Below are positions 8,372 through 16,108 of a DNA stretch of 64,000 nt, piece after piece. The position numbers were made by a program, and so were the translations under genes. Source of the stretch: Bordetella parapertussis (GTDB taxonomy: Bacteria; Pseudomonadota; Gammaproteobacteria; Burkholderiales; Burkholderiaceae_C); the NCBI GenBank assembly GCA_945878355.1, contig CAMCTC010000016.1, positions 5,462-69,461 on the forward strand, read 5' to 3'. Below the pieces are notes generated by a model. It saw only the letters and a program-made list of their open reading frames with translations. It made no database searches and was not told the DNA's origin. How positions within the stretch are numbered: the first letter of the stretch is position 1; each line of letters starts with the position of its first letter.

Positions 8372-8579
8372 TCGTCGGCACCTGGTCGTCGGTGACGGAC
8401 AACGCCGGCCTGCTGTGCGTGAATTGCGACTGCTCAACGGCTGTCAGGCACCGGCTTCGGGGGTGCATCCCGGTGCTGGCTGGCTTATCCTGATTTCGCC
8501 GCAACGGGCATGACGGCAGATCTGGGGCCGGTCTGCGCTTGGCCTGGCCCGCGGCGGCGATTGCGATGAGGAGCTTTGT
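8372..8579 (+). other. gene-free stretch ending in a strong terminator
   Basis: About 208 bases between the Bug receptor stop and the terminator contain no convincing protein gene. It is either an unusually long 3' untranslated region or an independent small RNA ending at the terminator. An 8-codon ORF, ATG at 8566 to TAA at 8590, stops in the terminator loop (peptide MRSFVPGA) but lacks a good ribosome binding site. Confidence 0.4.
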
Positions 8580-8613
8580 CCCCGGCGCCTAAGGTGCTGG
8601 GGGCTTTTTTTTT
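8580..8613 (+). terminator. strong intrinsic terminator, plus strand
   Basis: CCCCGGCGCC (8580-8589) pairs with GGTGCTGGGG (8593-8602) in a 10-bp stem (two G-U pairs) with a TAA loop. Nine T residues follow at 8605-8613. It ends transcription arriving from the Bug receptor side and separates it from the convergent crotonase gene. Confidence 0.85.
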
Positions 8614-8629
8614 GGGTGAAGTGGACCGC

Positions 8630-9418
8630 TCAGTCCCGACTGCGGTTGCGCTGGCGCACGGCCTCTCGGCGCTGCTCGACATCATCGGCAGCGACCCGGA
8701 CGTTGAACTCGCGGGCGCGGCTCTGCTCCAGCGCCATGCCCTCGCCGAAAGCCAGCGCAAAACCGTCGTTGATCACCGCCTTGTAGCGCGTGAGCATCTC
8801 GGGCAGCGTGCTCAGCATGTCGAGCGCCAGTGCGCGCGCGGCGTCGAGCAAGCCTTCGGGCGGCAGCACCCGGTTGACGAAGCCCCAGGCTGCTGCCTGT
8901 TCGGCGCTGACCCAGTTGCCGGTCAGCGACACCTCGCGCGCCCGGTACGGTCCGATCGCGCGGCTGAGCTTTTGCGACAAGCCCCAGCCCGGCGCGACGC
9001 CGATGCGGGCATGGGTGTCGGCAAATCTCGCCTGGCTCGACGCCAGCAGCACGTCGCAGGCCAGCGCCAGCTCGAAACCGCCGGTCACGGCTGCGCCGTT
9101 GATCGCCCCGATCACCGGGCCCGGATAGCGCAGCAGGGCAGCCGCCGGGTCGCCCGGTCTTTGCTCGGGCTTGCCGGTGGCGCCCAGGCTGCCTTGGCCC
9201 GAGCCGATCTCCTTGAGGTCCAGGCCGGCGCAAAAAGCTCGGCCGGCGCCGGTCAGGATCAGCACCCGCACCGCCGGGTTGGTGGCCAGGCCGTCGATCG
9301 CCTCGGCCAGCGCCGTCATCAGCGCCTTGCTCAGCGCATTCATCGCCTGCGGCCGGTTGAGCGTCAGCACGGCGTAGCCGGCGGGGTGGATTTCGGTGAG
9401 GATCAGGTCGGTGGTCAT
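8630..9418 (-). CDS. enoyl-CoA hydratase/isomerase (crotonase family)
   Basis: A 262-residue crotonase-fold acyl-CoA enzyme. The oxyanion-hole regions are visible as AFCAGLDLKEIG (61-72) and NGAAVTGGFELALACD (107-122). Of the two catalytic glutamates of true enoyl-CoA hydratases, the first is present as Glu116, but the position of the second is in FADTHARIG (132-140), where no Glu occurs. This variant is common among paralogues of unclear substrate, so hydratase activity should not be assumed. The ATG at 9418 gives the family N-terminus MTTDLILTEI; the longer ORF upstream is Pro/Arg-rich and unlikely to be translated. Confidence 0.88.
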   Translation of the reverse strand: MTTDLILTEIHPAGYAVLTLNRPQAMNALSKALMTALAEAIDGLATNPAVRVLILTGAGRAFCAGLDLKEIGSGQGSLGATGKPEQRPGDPAAALLRYPGPVIGAINGAAVTGGFELALACDVLLASSQARFADTHARIGVAPGWGLSQKLSRAIGPYRAREVSLTGNWVSAEQAAAWGFVNRVLPPEGLLDAARALALDMLSTLPEMLTRYKAVINDGFALAFGEGMALEQSRAREFNVRVAADDVEQRREAVRQRNRSRD

Positions 9419-9520
9419 GGGCGAGGGCGGCTCAATGGGTGGGGTTTGATCCTGCCACGCTTGCGGCTTGCGAGGCTGTCGCCGGCGCGGCAATCCGCGC
9501 GCCGGCTCTGGTCCTGCGGC

Positions 9521-10774
9521 TCAAGCCTTGGCAGGCGGGTGAGCCACAGGCTCGTCACCGCCGCGCACCAAGCGGTCATGCCTTGCCAGCGCCGGGAACA
9601 GCCCGCTCCACAACAGCACGACCAAGCCGGTGCCGACCCCGCCCCAGACCACCGAGGCGACCGGTCCCCACAGCGCTGCGGTGGCACCTGACTCGAACTC
9701 GCCGAGTTGGTTGGACGCGCCGATGAACACCGAGTTGACCGCGCTGACGCGGCCACGCATCTCGTCGGGTGTGGCGAGCTGTACCAGCGACTGGCGGATC
9801 ACGACGCTGACCATGTCGGCGGCGCCCGACAAGGCCAGCGCCGCCAGCGACAGCGCCAAGCTGGTCGACAGACCGAAAAGCACCATCGTCGCGCCGTACA
9901 GCGCGACCGACCCCAGCAGCCAGACGCCACTGCGGCGCTGCACCGGCCAGCGCGTCAGCAGCAGCGACATCACCAACGCGCCGGCCGCCGGCGCCGCGCG
10001 CAGCAACCCCAAACCCCAGGGCCCTGTGTGCAGGATGTCGCGAGCGAAGATCGGCAGCAGCGCCACCGCCCCGCCCAGCAACACCGCGAACAGGTCCAGC
10101 GAGACGGCGCCCAGCACCACCGGGCGCTGCGCGATGAAGCGCAGTCCGGCCAGCAGCGCGCCGGCTGAGACCGGCTCGCGTGTGCGCGGCACGGCTCGCG
10201 CTTCAATCCGCATCACGCAGACCAGCGCTGCGGCAAAGCCCAAGGCCGACAGGCCGTAAACCGCTTGCGCCCCGGCGGCATAGACGAAACCGCCCAGCGC
10301 GGGGCCGGCGATGATCGCGCCCTGCAGAGCGGTCGCCGACAGCGCGAAGGCTTGCGGCAGCCGCTCCGGAGGCAGCAACTGCGGCAGCAAGGCCTGCGAA
10401 GCCGGCATCTGCCAGGCGCGCAGCGCGCCCAGCATCAGCGACACCGCCAGCAGCGCCTCGCGGCCCATCCAGCCGGCCTGGCTGGCGATTGCCAGCACCC
10501 CTGCCACGCCCACCTGCAATGCCAGCACCGCGGCCAGCACCCGGCGCCGGTCATGCTGGTCGACATGGTGGCCAGCGGGCAGCGCCAACAGCAATGCGGG
10601 CAGAAACTGCGCCAGCCCCACCAGACCCAGGTCCCAGGCGCTGCCGGTCAGGTCGTACATCTGCCAGCCCAGTGCCACCAGCAGCATCTGGCCGGCCGCG
10701 GTGCCGGCCAGCCGCGACAGCCAGAAGCGGCGGAAATCGGGCAGCCGCAGCAGGCCAGGCTCAGGGGTGGGCAT
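9521..10774 (-). CDS. major facilitator superfamily exporter (EntS-like)
   Basis: A polytopic inner-membrane transporter of about 417 residues with a 12-helix pattern. It has FWLSRLAGTAAGQMLLVALGWQ-type N-terminal signatures, the LPAGHHVDQHDRRRVL loop between helices 2 and 3, and a central cytoplasmic loop. This resembles the MFS_3/EntS group of efflux proteins. The start is chosen at the ATG at 10774 (MPTPEPGLLRL), which overlaps the end of the upstream ABC exporter gene by 14 bases; ATGs at 10783 and 10798 are also in frame. The overlap suggests one transcript with the two ABC halves, forming an efflux cluster. Substrate unknown. Confidence 0.85.
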   Translation of the reverse strand: MPTPEPGLLRLPDFRRFWLSRLAGTAAGQMLLVALGWQMYDLTGSAWDLGLVGLAQFLPALLLALPAGHHVDQHDRRRVLAAVLALQVGVAGVLAIASQAGWMGREALLAVSLMLGALRAWQMPASQALLPQLLPPERLPQAFALSATALQGAIIAGPALGGFVYAAGAQAVYGLSALGFAAALVCVMRIEARAVPRTREPVSAGALLAGLRFIAQRPVVLGAVSLDLFAVLLGGAVALLPIFARDILHTGPWGLGLLRAAPAAGALVMSLLLTRWPVQRRSGVWLLGSVALYGATMVLFGLSTSLALSLAALALSGAADMVSVVIRQSLVQLATPDEMRGRVSAVNSVFIGASNQLGEFESGATAALWGPVASVVWGGVGTGLVVLLWSGLFPALARHDRLVRGGDEPVAHPPAKA

Positions 10775-12569
10775 CGGCGCCATCGTCGTCTTCTTCAAGC
10801 TGCTGCAGTTGCACCAGGCGCTGGTAGATGCCGCCGGCTATGGCCATCAGCTCGGCATGGCGGCCGCGCTCGGCAATGTGGCCATGTTGCAGCACGACGA
10901 TGTGGTCGGCTTCGCGAATCGTCGACAGCCGGTGGGCGATCGCCACCAGCGTGACGCTGCCGCGCAGCGCTGTCAGCGCCTGTTGTACCTGGGCCTCGGT
11001 CTCGCTGTCGATGTGGGCGGTGGCCTCGTCTAGCAACAGGATGGTCGGTGCGCCGGCCAGCGCACGGGCCATCGCGATCAGCTGTTTCTCGCCCACCGCC
11101 AGCCTAGCGCCGCCCTCGCCCAGCGGCGTGTCGTAGCCCGGCGGCAGCCGGCTGATGAAGTCGTGGGCATGGGCGGCGCGGGCAGCGGCCTCGACCGTGG
11201 CGGCGTCCATCGGCCGGCCCATCGCGATGTTCTCGCGCGCGCTGGCCGCGAGCAGGAAAGGCTCTTGCGGCACCAGGCCGACCGCGCGCCTGAAGTCCGC
11301 GTCGGCGAGCCCTTCGATGGGCTGACCGTCGATCAGCAGCGTGCCGGGCGGTGCAGGGTAGAAGCGCAGTAGCAGCGACAGCAGCGTGCTCTTGCCGCTG
11401 CCAGTGTGGCCGACGATGCCGACGAACTGACCGGGTTCGATCTCCAGGTCCAGCCCGTGCAGCACCGGTCGACCGGGCTGGTAGCCAAAGCGCAGGTCGC
11501 GTATCGAAATCCGGCCTTCGCTGACGCTGCCGCCGATCGCGGTCTGCGGTGCCTGCGCTTCGCCAAGCAAGGTGTTGACTCGCGCCGCAGCCACCACTGC
11601 CTGCTGCAGCTGCGAGAACTGCATCGTGATCTGGATCAGCGGCTCGATCACCCTGGCGATGTAGCCGACGAAGGCGTAGAGGACACCGACCTCCAGCGCA
11701 CTCAGCCCCGTGGACGCGCTGTCGTCCAGGCGCAGGCCGTAGACCGCGATCACCGCCGCCAGCATCGCGACGTTGAGAAAATCCAGCGCGGGTCGCAGCA
11801 GCCAGGCGTTGGCGCGCAGTTCGGCGCGGCGCGAGTCGAAGTGGGCCTGGCTGGTCGTTGCGTAGCGCTGGCCGAATGCCGGCGCCGCGCCGCTGGCCTG
11901 GATCACCGCCATGCCGGCGATAGCCTCGGCGGTCTGGGCATTGATCTCGCTGCGCAGCGCGCGGGTGCGCGCCACCGCCGGTGCCGACAGCCGTTGGTAG
12001 AGCCAGACGATCGCGGTGACCGCGGGCAGCAAAGCGGCGACGATCAGCATCAGCCGCCAGTTCAGCAGCGCCATCGTCGCCATCATCGCCGTCAGCATGA
12101 TCGCGCTGTCGAGCATCACGAACAGCAGCTGCACGTACAGCGTCTTGACAGCCTCGGTGTCGTTGGTGACGCGGCTGACCAGCTGTCCGGTGATTGCGCG
12201 GTCGAAGAACGACATCGGCAGCCGCAGCACATGGCCATAGACCTGTTCGCGTAAGCGCTGCACCGACCGCATCGCGACGCCGGCGAGCCGCACCAGCTGC
12301 CAGTAGCGCAGCGCATTGGCCAGCCAGCCTGCCAGCAGTGCGCCGCCCAGCAATCCGGCGATCTGCAGCATCTCGGCGTTGCGCGGCAGCAGATGGCTGT
12401 CGATGAAGGTCTTGCCCAGCAACGGACCCAGCGCTTCCAGTCCCGCGGCCAGCACCAGCCAGGCGGCGGCGCGTCTCAGCAGGCCCAGGTCGGGTGATGC
12501 GCTGCGCAGCAGCAGCCCGAGTGCGGCGCGGCGTTGCAAGGTGTCGGGTCTGGTGGTTTCAGCGCGCAT
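10761..12569 (-). CDS. mdlB: ABC exporter half, MdlB-like (membrane domain plus ATPase)
   Basis: A 602-residue ABC half-transporter: six-helix exporter domain (about residues 30-320) fused to an ATPase domain. Walker A is GHTGSGKST and Walker B is TILLLDEATAHID with the catalytic Glu. The signature is the non-canonical LAVGEKQ instead of LSGGQ. This matches the MdlB side of the MdlA/MdlB heterodimer family. It starts at ATG 12569, overlapping the end of the mdlA-like gene by 11 bases, so the two halves are translationally linked. The longer ORF upstream of 12569 is the antisense-like frame of mdlA and was rejected. Export substrate is unknown. Confidence 0.9.
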   Translation of the reverse strand: MRAETTRPDTLQRRAALGLLLRSASPDLGLLRRAAAWLVLAAGLEALGPLLGKTFIDSHLLPRNAEMLQIAGLLGGALLAGWLANALRYWQLVRLAGVAMRSVQRLREQVYGHVLRLPMSFFDRAITGQLVSRVTNDTEAVKTLYVQLLFVMLDSAIMLTAMMATMALLNWRLMLIVAALLPAVTAIVWLYQRLSAPAVARTRALRSEINAQTAEAIAGMAVIQASGAAPAFGQRYATTSQAHFDSRRAELRANAWLLRPALDFLNVAMLAAVIAVYGLRLDDSASTGLSALEVGVLYAFVGYIARVIEPLIQITMQFSQLQQAVVAAARVNTLLGEAQAPQTAIGGSVSEGRISIRDLRFGYQPGRPVLHGLDLEIEPGQFVGIVGHTGSGKSTLLSLLLRFYPAPPGTLLIDGQPIEGLADADFRRAVGLVPQEPFLLAASARENIAMGRPMDAATVEAAARAAHAHDFISRLPPGYDTPLGEGGARLAVGEKQLIAMARALAGAPTILLLDEATAHIDSETEAQVQQALTALRGSVTLVAIAHRLSTIREADHIVVLQHGHIAERGRHAELMAIAGGIYQRLVQLQQLEEDDDGADAHP

Positions 12570-14415
12570 GCTTTGCTGTCTGGTGTGCCGTCTGGTCTGC
12601 CGTCTGGTGGGCCGCCTGGTTTGCCGCGCTAGGGTCGGCGGCGTCGGTGATGGCCAGCGAGGCCTCGAGCTGTTGCACCCGCCACTGCGTGGCGTACCAA
12701 CCGGGGTGGCCGTCGGCCTGAGTCGCCGCCAGCAGCGAGGCATGGCTGCCGCGCTCGGTGATGCGGCCGTGGCGCAGCACCAGGATCTGGTCGGCGTCCA
12801 TCACGGTGGCCAGCCGGTGGCTGACGATGAGCATCGTTCGCTCGGCTTGGCGGTGGCGGCGCAGACTGGCCAGGATCGTCGCCGCGGTGCCAGTGTCGAC
12901 CGCCGACAGCGCGTCGTCGAGCAGCAGCAGCCGGCCCAGGCCGTTACCGGCCAGCAGCGCGCGGGCGATCGCCACGCGCTGGCGTTGGCCGCCCGAGAGC
13001 GTGACGCCGCGCTCACCCACCGGTGTGTCGTAGCCTTGCGGCAGACGCAGGATGTCGTCGTGCACCGCTGCCTGGCTTGCGGCGGCCTCGACCTCGGCGC
13101 GGCTGGCATCGGGCCGGGCCAGCGCGATGTTTTCGGCCACGCTGGCCGAGAACAGGAATGCCTCTTGAGGCACCCAGGCGACGGCTGATCGCAGCGCCGC
13201 CAGACGGTGCTCGGCCAGATCGGCGCCACCCCAGGTGATGCGGCCTTGGCCGGCCGGCCACTGGCGTTGCAAGATCTTGAGCAGCGTGCTCTTGCCCGCG
13301 CCGGTTGGCCCTACCAGCCCCAGCGTCTGGCCGGCAGGCAGCGAGAAGTCCAGGCCTTGCAGCGCCGGTTGGGTCTGGCCTGGATAGCTGAAAACCAGGT
13401 TCTCGACCTGCAGGCTGCCTGGCGCAACCGCGTCGAGCGTGCCGCTATCGTCCACCGTCAGCGGCGTTTCGAGCACCGGCGCCAGCCTGGCCCAGGCCGC
13501 GCGGCCGCGTTCGATCAGGCTGATCACCCAGCCTGCGGCAAACATCGGCCAGATCAGCTGTCCGAGGTAGAGGCCGAAACTGGTCAGCTGGCCCACGGTG
13601 ATCTCGCCCTGCCAGACCAGCCAGCCGCCAAAACCCAGCGACAGCGCCATCGCTGCGTTCAGCGTTCCGCCGACCGCTGGCTCGTAAGCTGCTTCCCAGC
13701 GCTGGGCGCGCAGGCTGGCGCTGGACGCCGCAGCGGCCAGCCGGCCGAACTGTGCGCTGCTATGCGCCTCAAGCCCGAGCGCGCGCAGCGTGCGAACCCC
13801 CGACAGCGTCTCCTGCACCTGGTCGTTGAGCGCGCCGAAAGCGTCTAGCGACTGGCGCGACGCCGCATGCAGGTGGCGCGAGATCCACCAGAAGGCCAAG
13901 GCCATCAGCGGAAACGGCAACAGCACGACCAGCGCGAGCCGCCAGTCCACGCCCAGCGTCATCGTCGCAACCACCAGCACCAGCGTCATCGTGCCGTCGA
14001 AGCCGGCCAGCAGCGCCTCGCCGGCGGCCATCTCGACCGCGTCGACATCGTTGGTGGCCAGCGCCATCAGGTCGCCGGTGCGCTGGTTCTGGAAGAAGCG
14101 CGGCCCTTGCAGCAGCAGCCTCTGGTAGAGATCGCAGCGCAACTCGACACTCAGCCGGTAGGCCGCGCCGTACAGCAGCAGCCGCCAGGCCACCCGCAAG
14201 CCGTAGATCGCCAGGCCTGCGCCCAGCAGCAGTGCGATCTCGTGCCACAGCGCGTTGCCGGTCAGGCGCTGCGCGACCAAGCCGTCGACCATTCTGCCGA
14301 TCTGGCGCGGCAACCACACCCCCAGCAGCGCGATGCCGGCGAGCATCACCGCCGACGCCGCGTAGGCGCGCCAATGGCGAAACACGAAACCACCGATCAG
14401 GCGGGACAGGGTCAT
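12559..14415 (-). CDS. mdlA: ABC exporter half, MdlA-like (membrane domain plus ATPase)
   Basis: A 618-residue partner of the preceding half-transporter. After six membrane helices the ATPase domain shows Walker A GPTGAGKST, a canonical LSGGQRQRV signature and Walker B LLLLDDALSAVDT, in which the catalytic Glu is Asp. In the heterodimer the two composite ATP sites therefore differ. One pairs this Asp-type Walker B with the partner's odd LAVGEKQ and should be degenerate; the other is canonical. The C-terminus carries a Gln-Thr-Ala-X tetrapeptide repeat coded by a 12-bp tandem repeat. The start ATG at 14415 (MTLSRLIGGFVFRHW) lies just before the first helix but lacks a good ribosome binding site. 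Confidence 0.9.
   Translation of the reverse strand: MTLSRLIGGFVFRHWRAYAASAVMLAGIALLGVWLPRQIGRMVDGLVAQRLTGNALWHEIALLLGAGLAIYGLRVAWRLLLYGAAYRLSVELRCDLYQRLLLQGPRFFQNQRTGDLMALATNDVDAVEMAAGEALLAGFDGTMTLVLVVATMTLGVDWRLALVVLLPFPLMALAFWWISRHLHAASRQSLDAFGALNDQVQETLSGVRTLRALGLEAHSSAQFGRLAAAASSASLRAQRWEAAYEPAVGGTLNAAMALSLGFGGWLVWQGEITVGQLTSFGLYLGQLIWPMFAAGWVISLIERGRAAWARLAPVLETPLTVDDSGTLDAVAPGSLQVENLVFSYPGQTQPALQGLDFSLPAGQTLGLVGPTGAGKSTLLKILQRQWPAGQGRITWGGADLAEHRLAALRSAVAWVPQEAFLFSASVAENIALARPDASRAEVEAAASQAAVHDDILRLPQGYDTPVGERGVTLSGGQRQRVAIARALLAGNGLGRLLLLDDALSAVDTGTAATILASLRRHRQAERTMLIVSHRLATVMDADQILVLRHGRITERGSHASLLAATQADGHPGWYATQWRVQQLEASLAITDAADPSAANQAAHQTADQTAHQTAKHAR
12579..12626. repeat. 12-bp tandem repeat, four units, in the 3' end of mdlA
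   Basis: Four 12-base units follow one another: TCTGGTGTGCCG, TCTGGTCTGCCG, TCTGGTGGGCCG, CCTGGTTTGCCG. On the minus strand, in the mdlA frame, they code for repeated Gln-Thr-Ala-Asp/His near the C-terminus. Copy number changes would keep the frame. Confidence 0.85.
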
Positions 14416-14681
14416 CAGGGGATGGCGGGGCACGGCCAGTTTCGGACCGAAGCCGCCGGCCGAGGGCGCGAGGGTGGAGTCCTTGATTTTAAGGGGCTTG
14501 ACGGTGCAGGTTCTGCTCGCTGGGCCAAGGCCTGCAGGGCCACCGGTCGCGTCCGGCTTGGTCCTTCTGCTGCTCGGGCCCACCGGTTCCGGCCGGACGA
14601 TCGTGTGTGGACCGCCTACCATGCGGTCCAGCGAGGACGGCGAGAGCCGCTGCGCCAGATCATCCATACCCGGAGGCAGTC

Positions 14682-15275
14682 GTGAAATTGAAGATGGCGA
14701 AGAACTCGCTTTTCGCTGTGTTGCTGCGCGCACCCTGGTGGATCAGCCTGGCGATCGCGCTGATGTTGGGCTTGTTGAGTCTGGCGTTGCTGCCCGATCG
14801 ATTCCGAGTGGTCGGTGTGCTGTCGGGACTGCCTTTTGCGGTGATTGCCGTGATTGCGGCCTACCGCCAGTGGCGCCTGCCCAGCGAGTCGCAAGTGGTC
14901 CAGATGAGGCAGGCGCTGGCCGCGATGGCCTGGCCGGCTTTTGCGGCGCTGCTCGAACAGGGTTTTCGGCGCGATGGCTATGAAGTCCGACGTGGCAAGA
15001 CCGAGGCGGTCGACTTCGAACTCGAGCGCCAAGGCCGTCTGACGGTGGTCTGTGCGAGGCGCTGGAAGTCGGCGCGCACCGGCCTGGAGGTCTTGCGCGC
15101 GCTGCAGGCGGCGCGCGAGGCTGCCGACGCTGCGGATGCGCTGTACATCGGGCTGGGCCCGATCAGCGACACCGCGCTGCCCTTTGCCACCGAGCACCGC
15201 ATCTCGATCTGGCAGGCTGCCGGATTGGCCCACGCGCTGCGCGGCCTGCCCATGGCGCAAAGCCCGGCCCGCTGA
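14682..15275 (+). CDS. two-helix membrane protein with Mrr-like restriction-endonuclease fold, degenerate
   Basis: A 197-residue protein. Two hydrophobic helices lie near residues 12-55, followed by a cytoplasmic domain that looks like the Mrr_cat type of the PD-(D/E)XK superfamily: FAALLEQGFRRDGYEV, then AVDFELERQG and LTVVCARRWKS. The acidic residue of the first motif is present (Asp in AVDFE). The expected (D/E/Q)-X-K is Cys-Ala-Arg, so cleavage activity is doubtful. GTG at 14682 is taken as start because GGAGG at 14672-14676 sits 5 bases upstream; ATG at 14694 is the alternative. It is divergent from mdlA and convergent with the SDR gene. Role unknown. Confidence 0.65.
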   Translation: MKLKMAKNSLFAVLLRAPWWISLAIALMLGLLSLALLPDRFRVVGVLSGLPFAVIAVIAAYRQWRLPSESQVVQMRQALAAMAWPAFAALLEQGFRRDGYEVRRGKTEAVDFELERQGRLTVVCARRWKSARTGLEVLRALQAAREAADAADALYIGLGPISDTALPFATEHRISIWQAAGLAHALRGLPMAQSPAR

Positions 15276-15300
15276 GCGCCGACCGGAGCCTTGCGACGCT

Positions 15301-16059
15301 TCAGGCCTCGCGGATGTCGGCGATAACCGCTTGTCCGAAGTCGGGCCGCTCCAAGCGTGCGAGCAACTGCGCTGCACAGGCTGCCGGGCTGGTCAGCATG
15401 CCGTCGGATTGGAACTTGACGAAGCGGGCTCGGTCGGGAAACAGCGCCGGGTCGCTGCTGCGCAACTCGACTTGCATGTCGGTGTCGATCACGCCCGGTG
15501 CCATCGACACGACGCGCGCCGGGTTGGCCTGCGTCGCTTGCTCCAACGCCACGGCGCGGCTGAAATGGTCCATGCCGGCCTTGGCAGCGCAGTAAACCGC
15601 GCTGCCTGCCATCGCATTGCGGCCCAGGCCGGACGAGATGTTGAGCAGCCTGCGCGCGCCGGTCCAAGCCTTGGTTGCTGCCAGGAAGGTCGATGACAGC
15701 AGCATCGCGGCTTCCAGCCCGACACGCAGCGCGTTCACCTGGTCGGCCAGCGGCACTTGTTCGAGCGGCGCGAGCCGACCGACCACGCCGGCGTTGTTGA
15801 TCAGGCTGACGCTGGCCAGCTTGCTGCCGTCGAAGCCAGCCAGCCAGGCCTGCAGCCGCAGCGCCACCGGCGCGGCGTCGGCCAAGTCCAGCGGCCATTG
15901 CTCGAGCCGCAATCCGGCGGCATCGGCCTGGGCTTGCAGCGCGGCGTTGGTCTGGCGGGCGATGCCCAGCACGACATGCCCTGGCAGCAGGCGTTGAGCG
16001 ACCAGCGCGGCGCCCAGCCCGCGCGAGGACCCGGTGATGATGGTGAGGTGTGTTTGCAT
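15301..16059 (-). CDS. short-chain dehydrogenase/reductase
   Basis: A 252-residue classical SDR using NAD(P)H. The cofactor loop is TGSSRGLG (9-16), the structural motif is LINNAGV, the catalytic Ser is in LLNISSG and the catalytic Tyr/Lys pair is in AVYCAAKAGMDH. Sequence features such as PGVIDTDMQ after the active site recall sepiapterin-reductase-like and benzil-reductase-like SDRs, but the substrate cannot be assigned. The radical SAM gene ends 49 bases downstream of the convergently placed region and is on the same strand upstream, so an operon is possible. Confidence 0.9.
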   Translation of the reverse strand: MQTHLTIITGSSRGLGAALVAQRLLPGHVVLGIARQTNAALQAQADAAGLRLEQWPLDLADAAPVALRLQAWLAGFDGSKLASVSLINNAGVVGRLAPLEQVPLADQVNALRVGLEAAMLLSSTFLAATKAWTGARRLLNISSGLGRNAMAGSAVYCAAKAGMDHFSRAVALEQATQANPARVVSMAPGVIDTDMQVELRSSDPALFPDRARFVKFQSDGMLTSPAACAAQLLARLERPDFGQAVIADIREA

Positions 16060-16108
16060 GGGGCCAGAGCATACCCAGGCTGCGGCGGCCGGGTCGGCGG
16101 CGGGCTCT

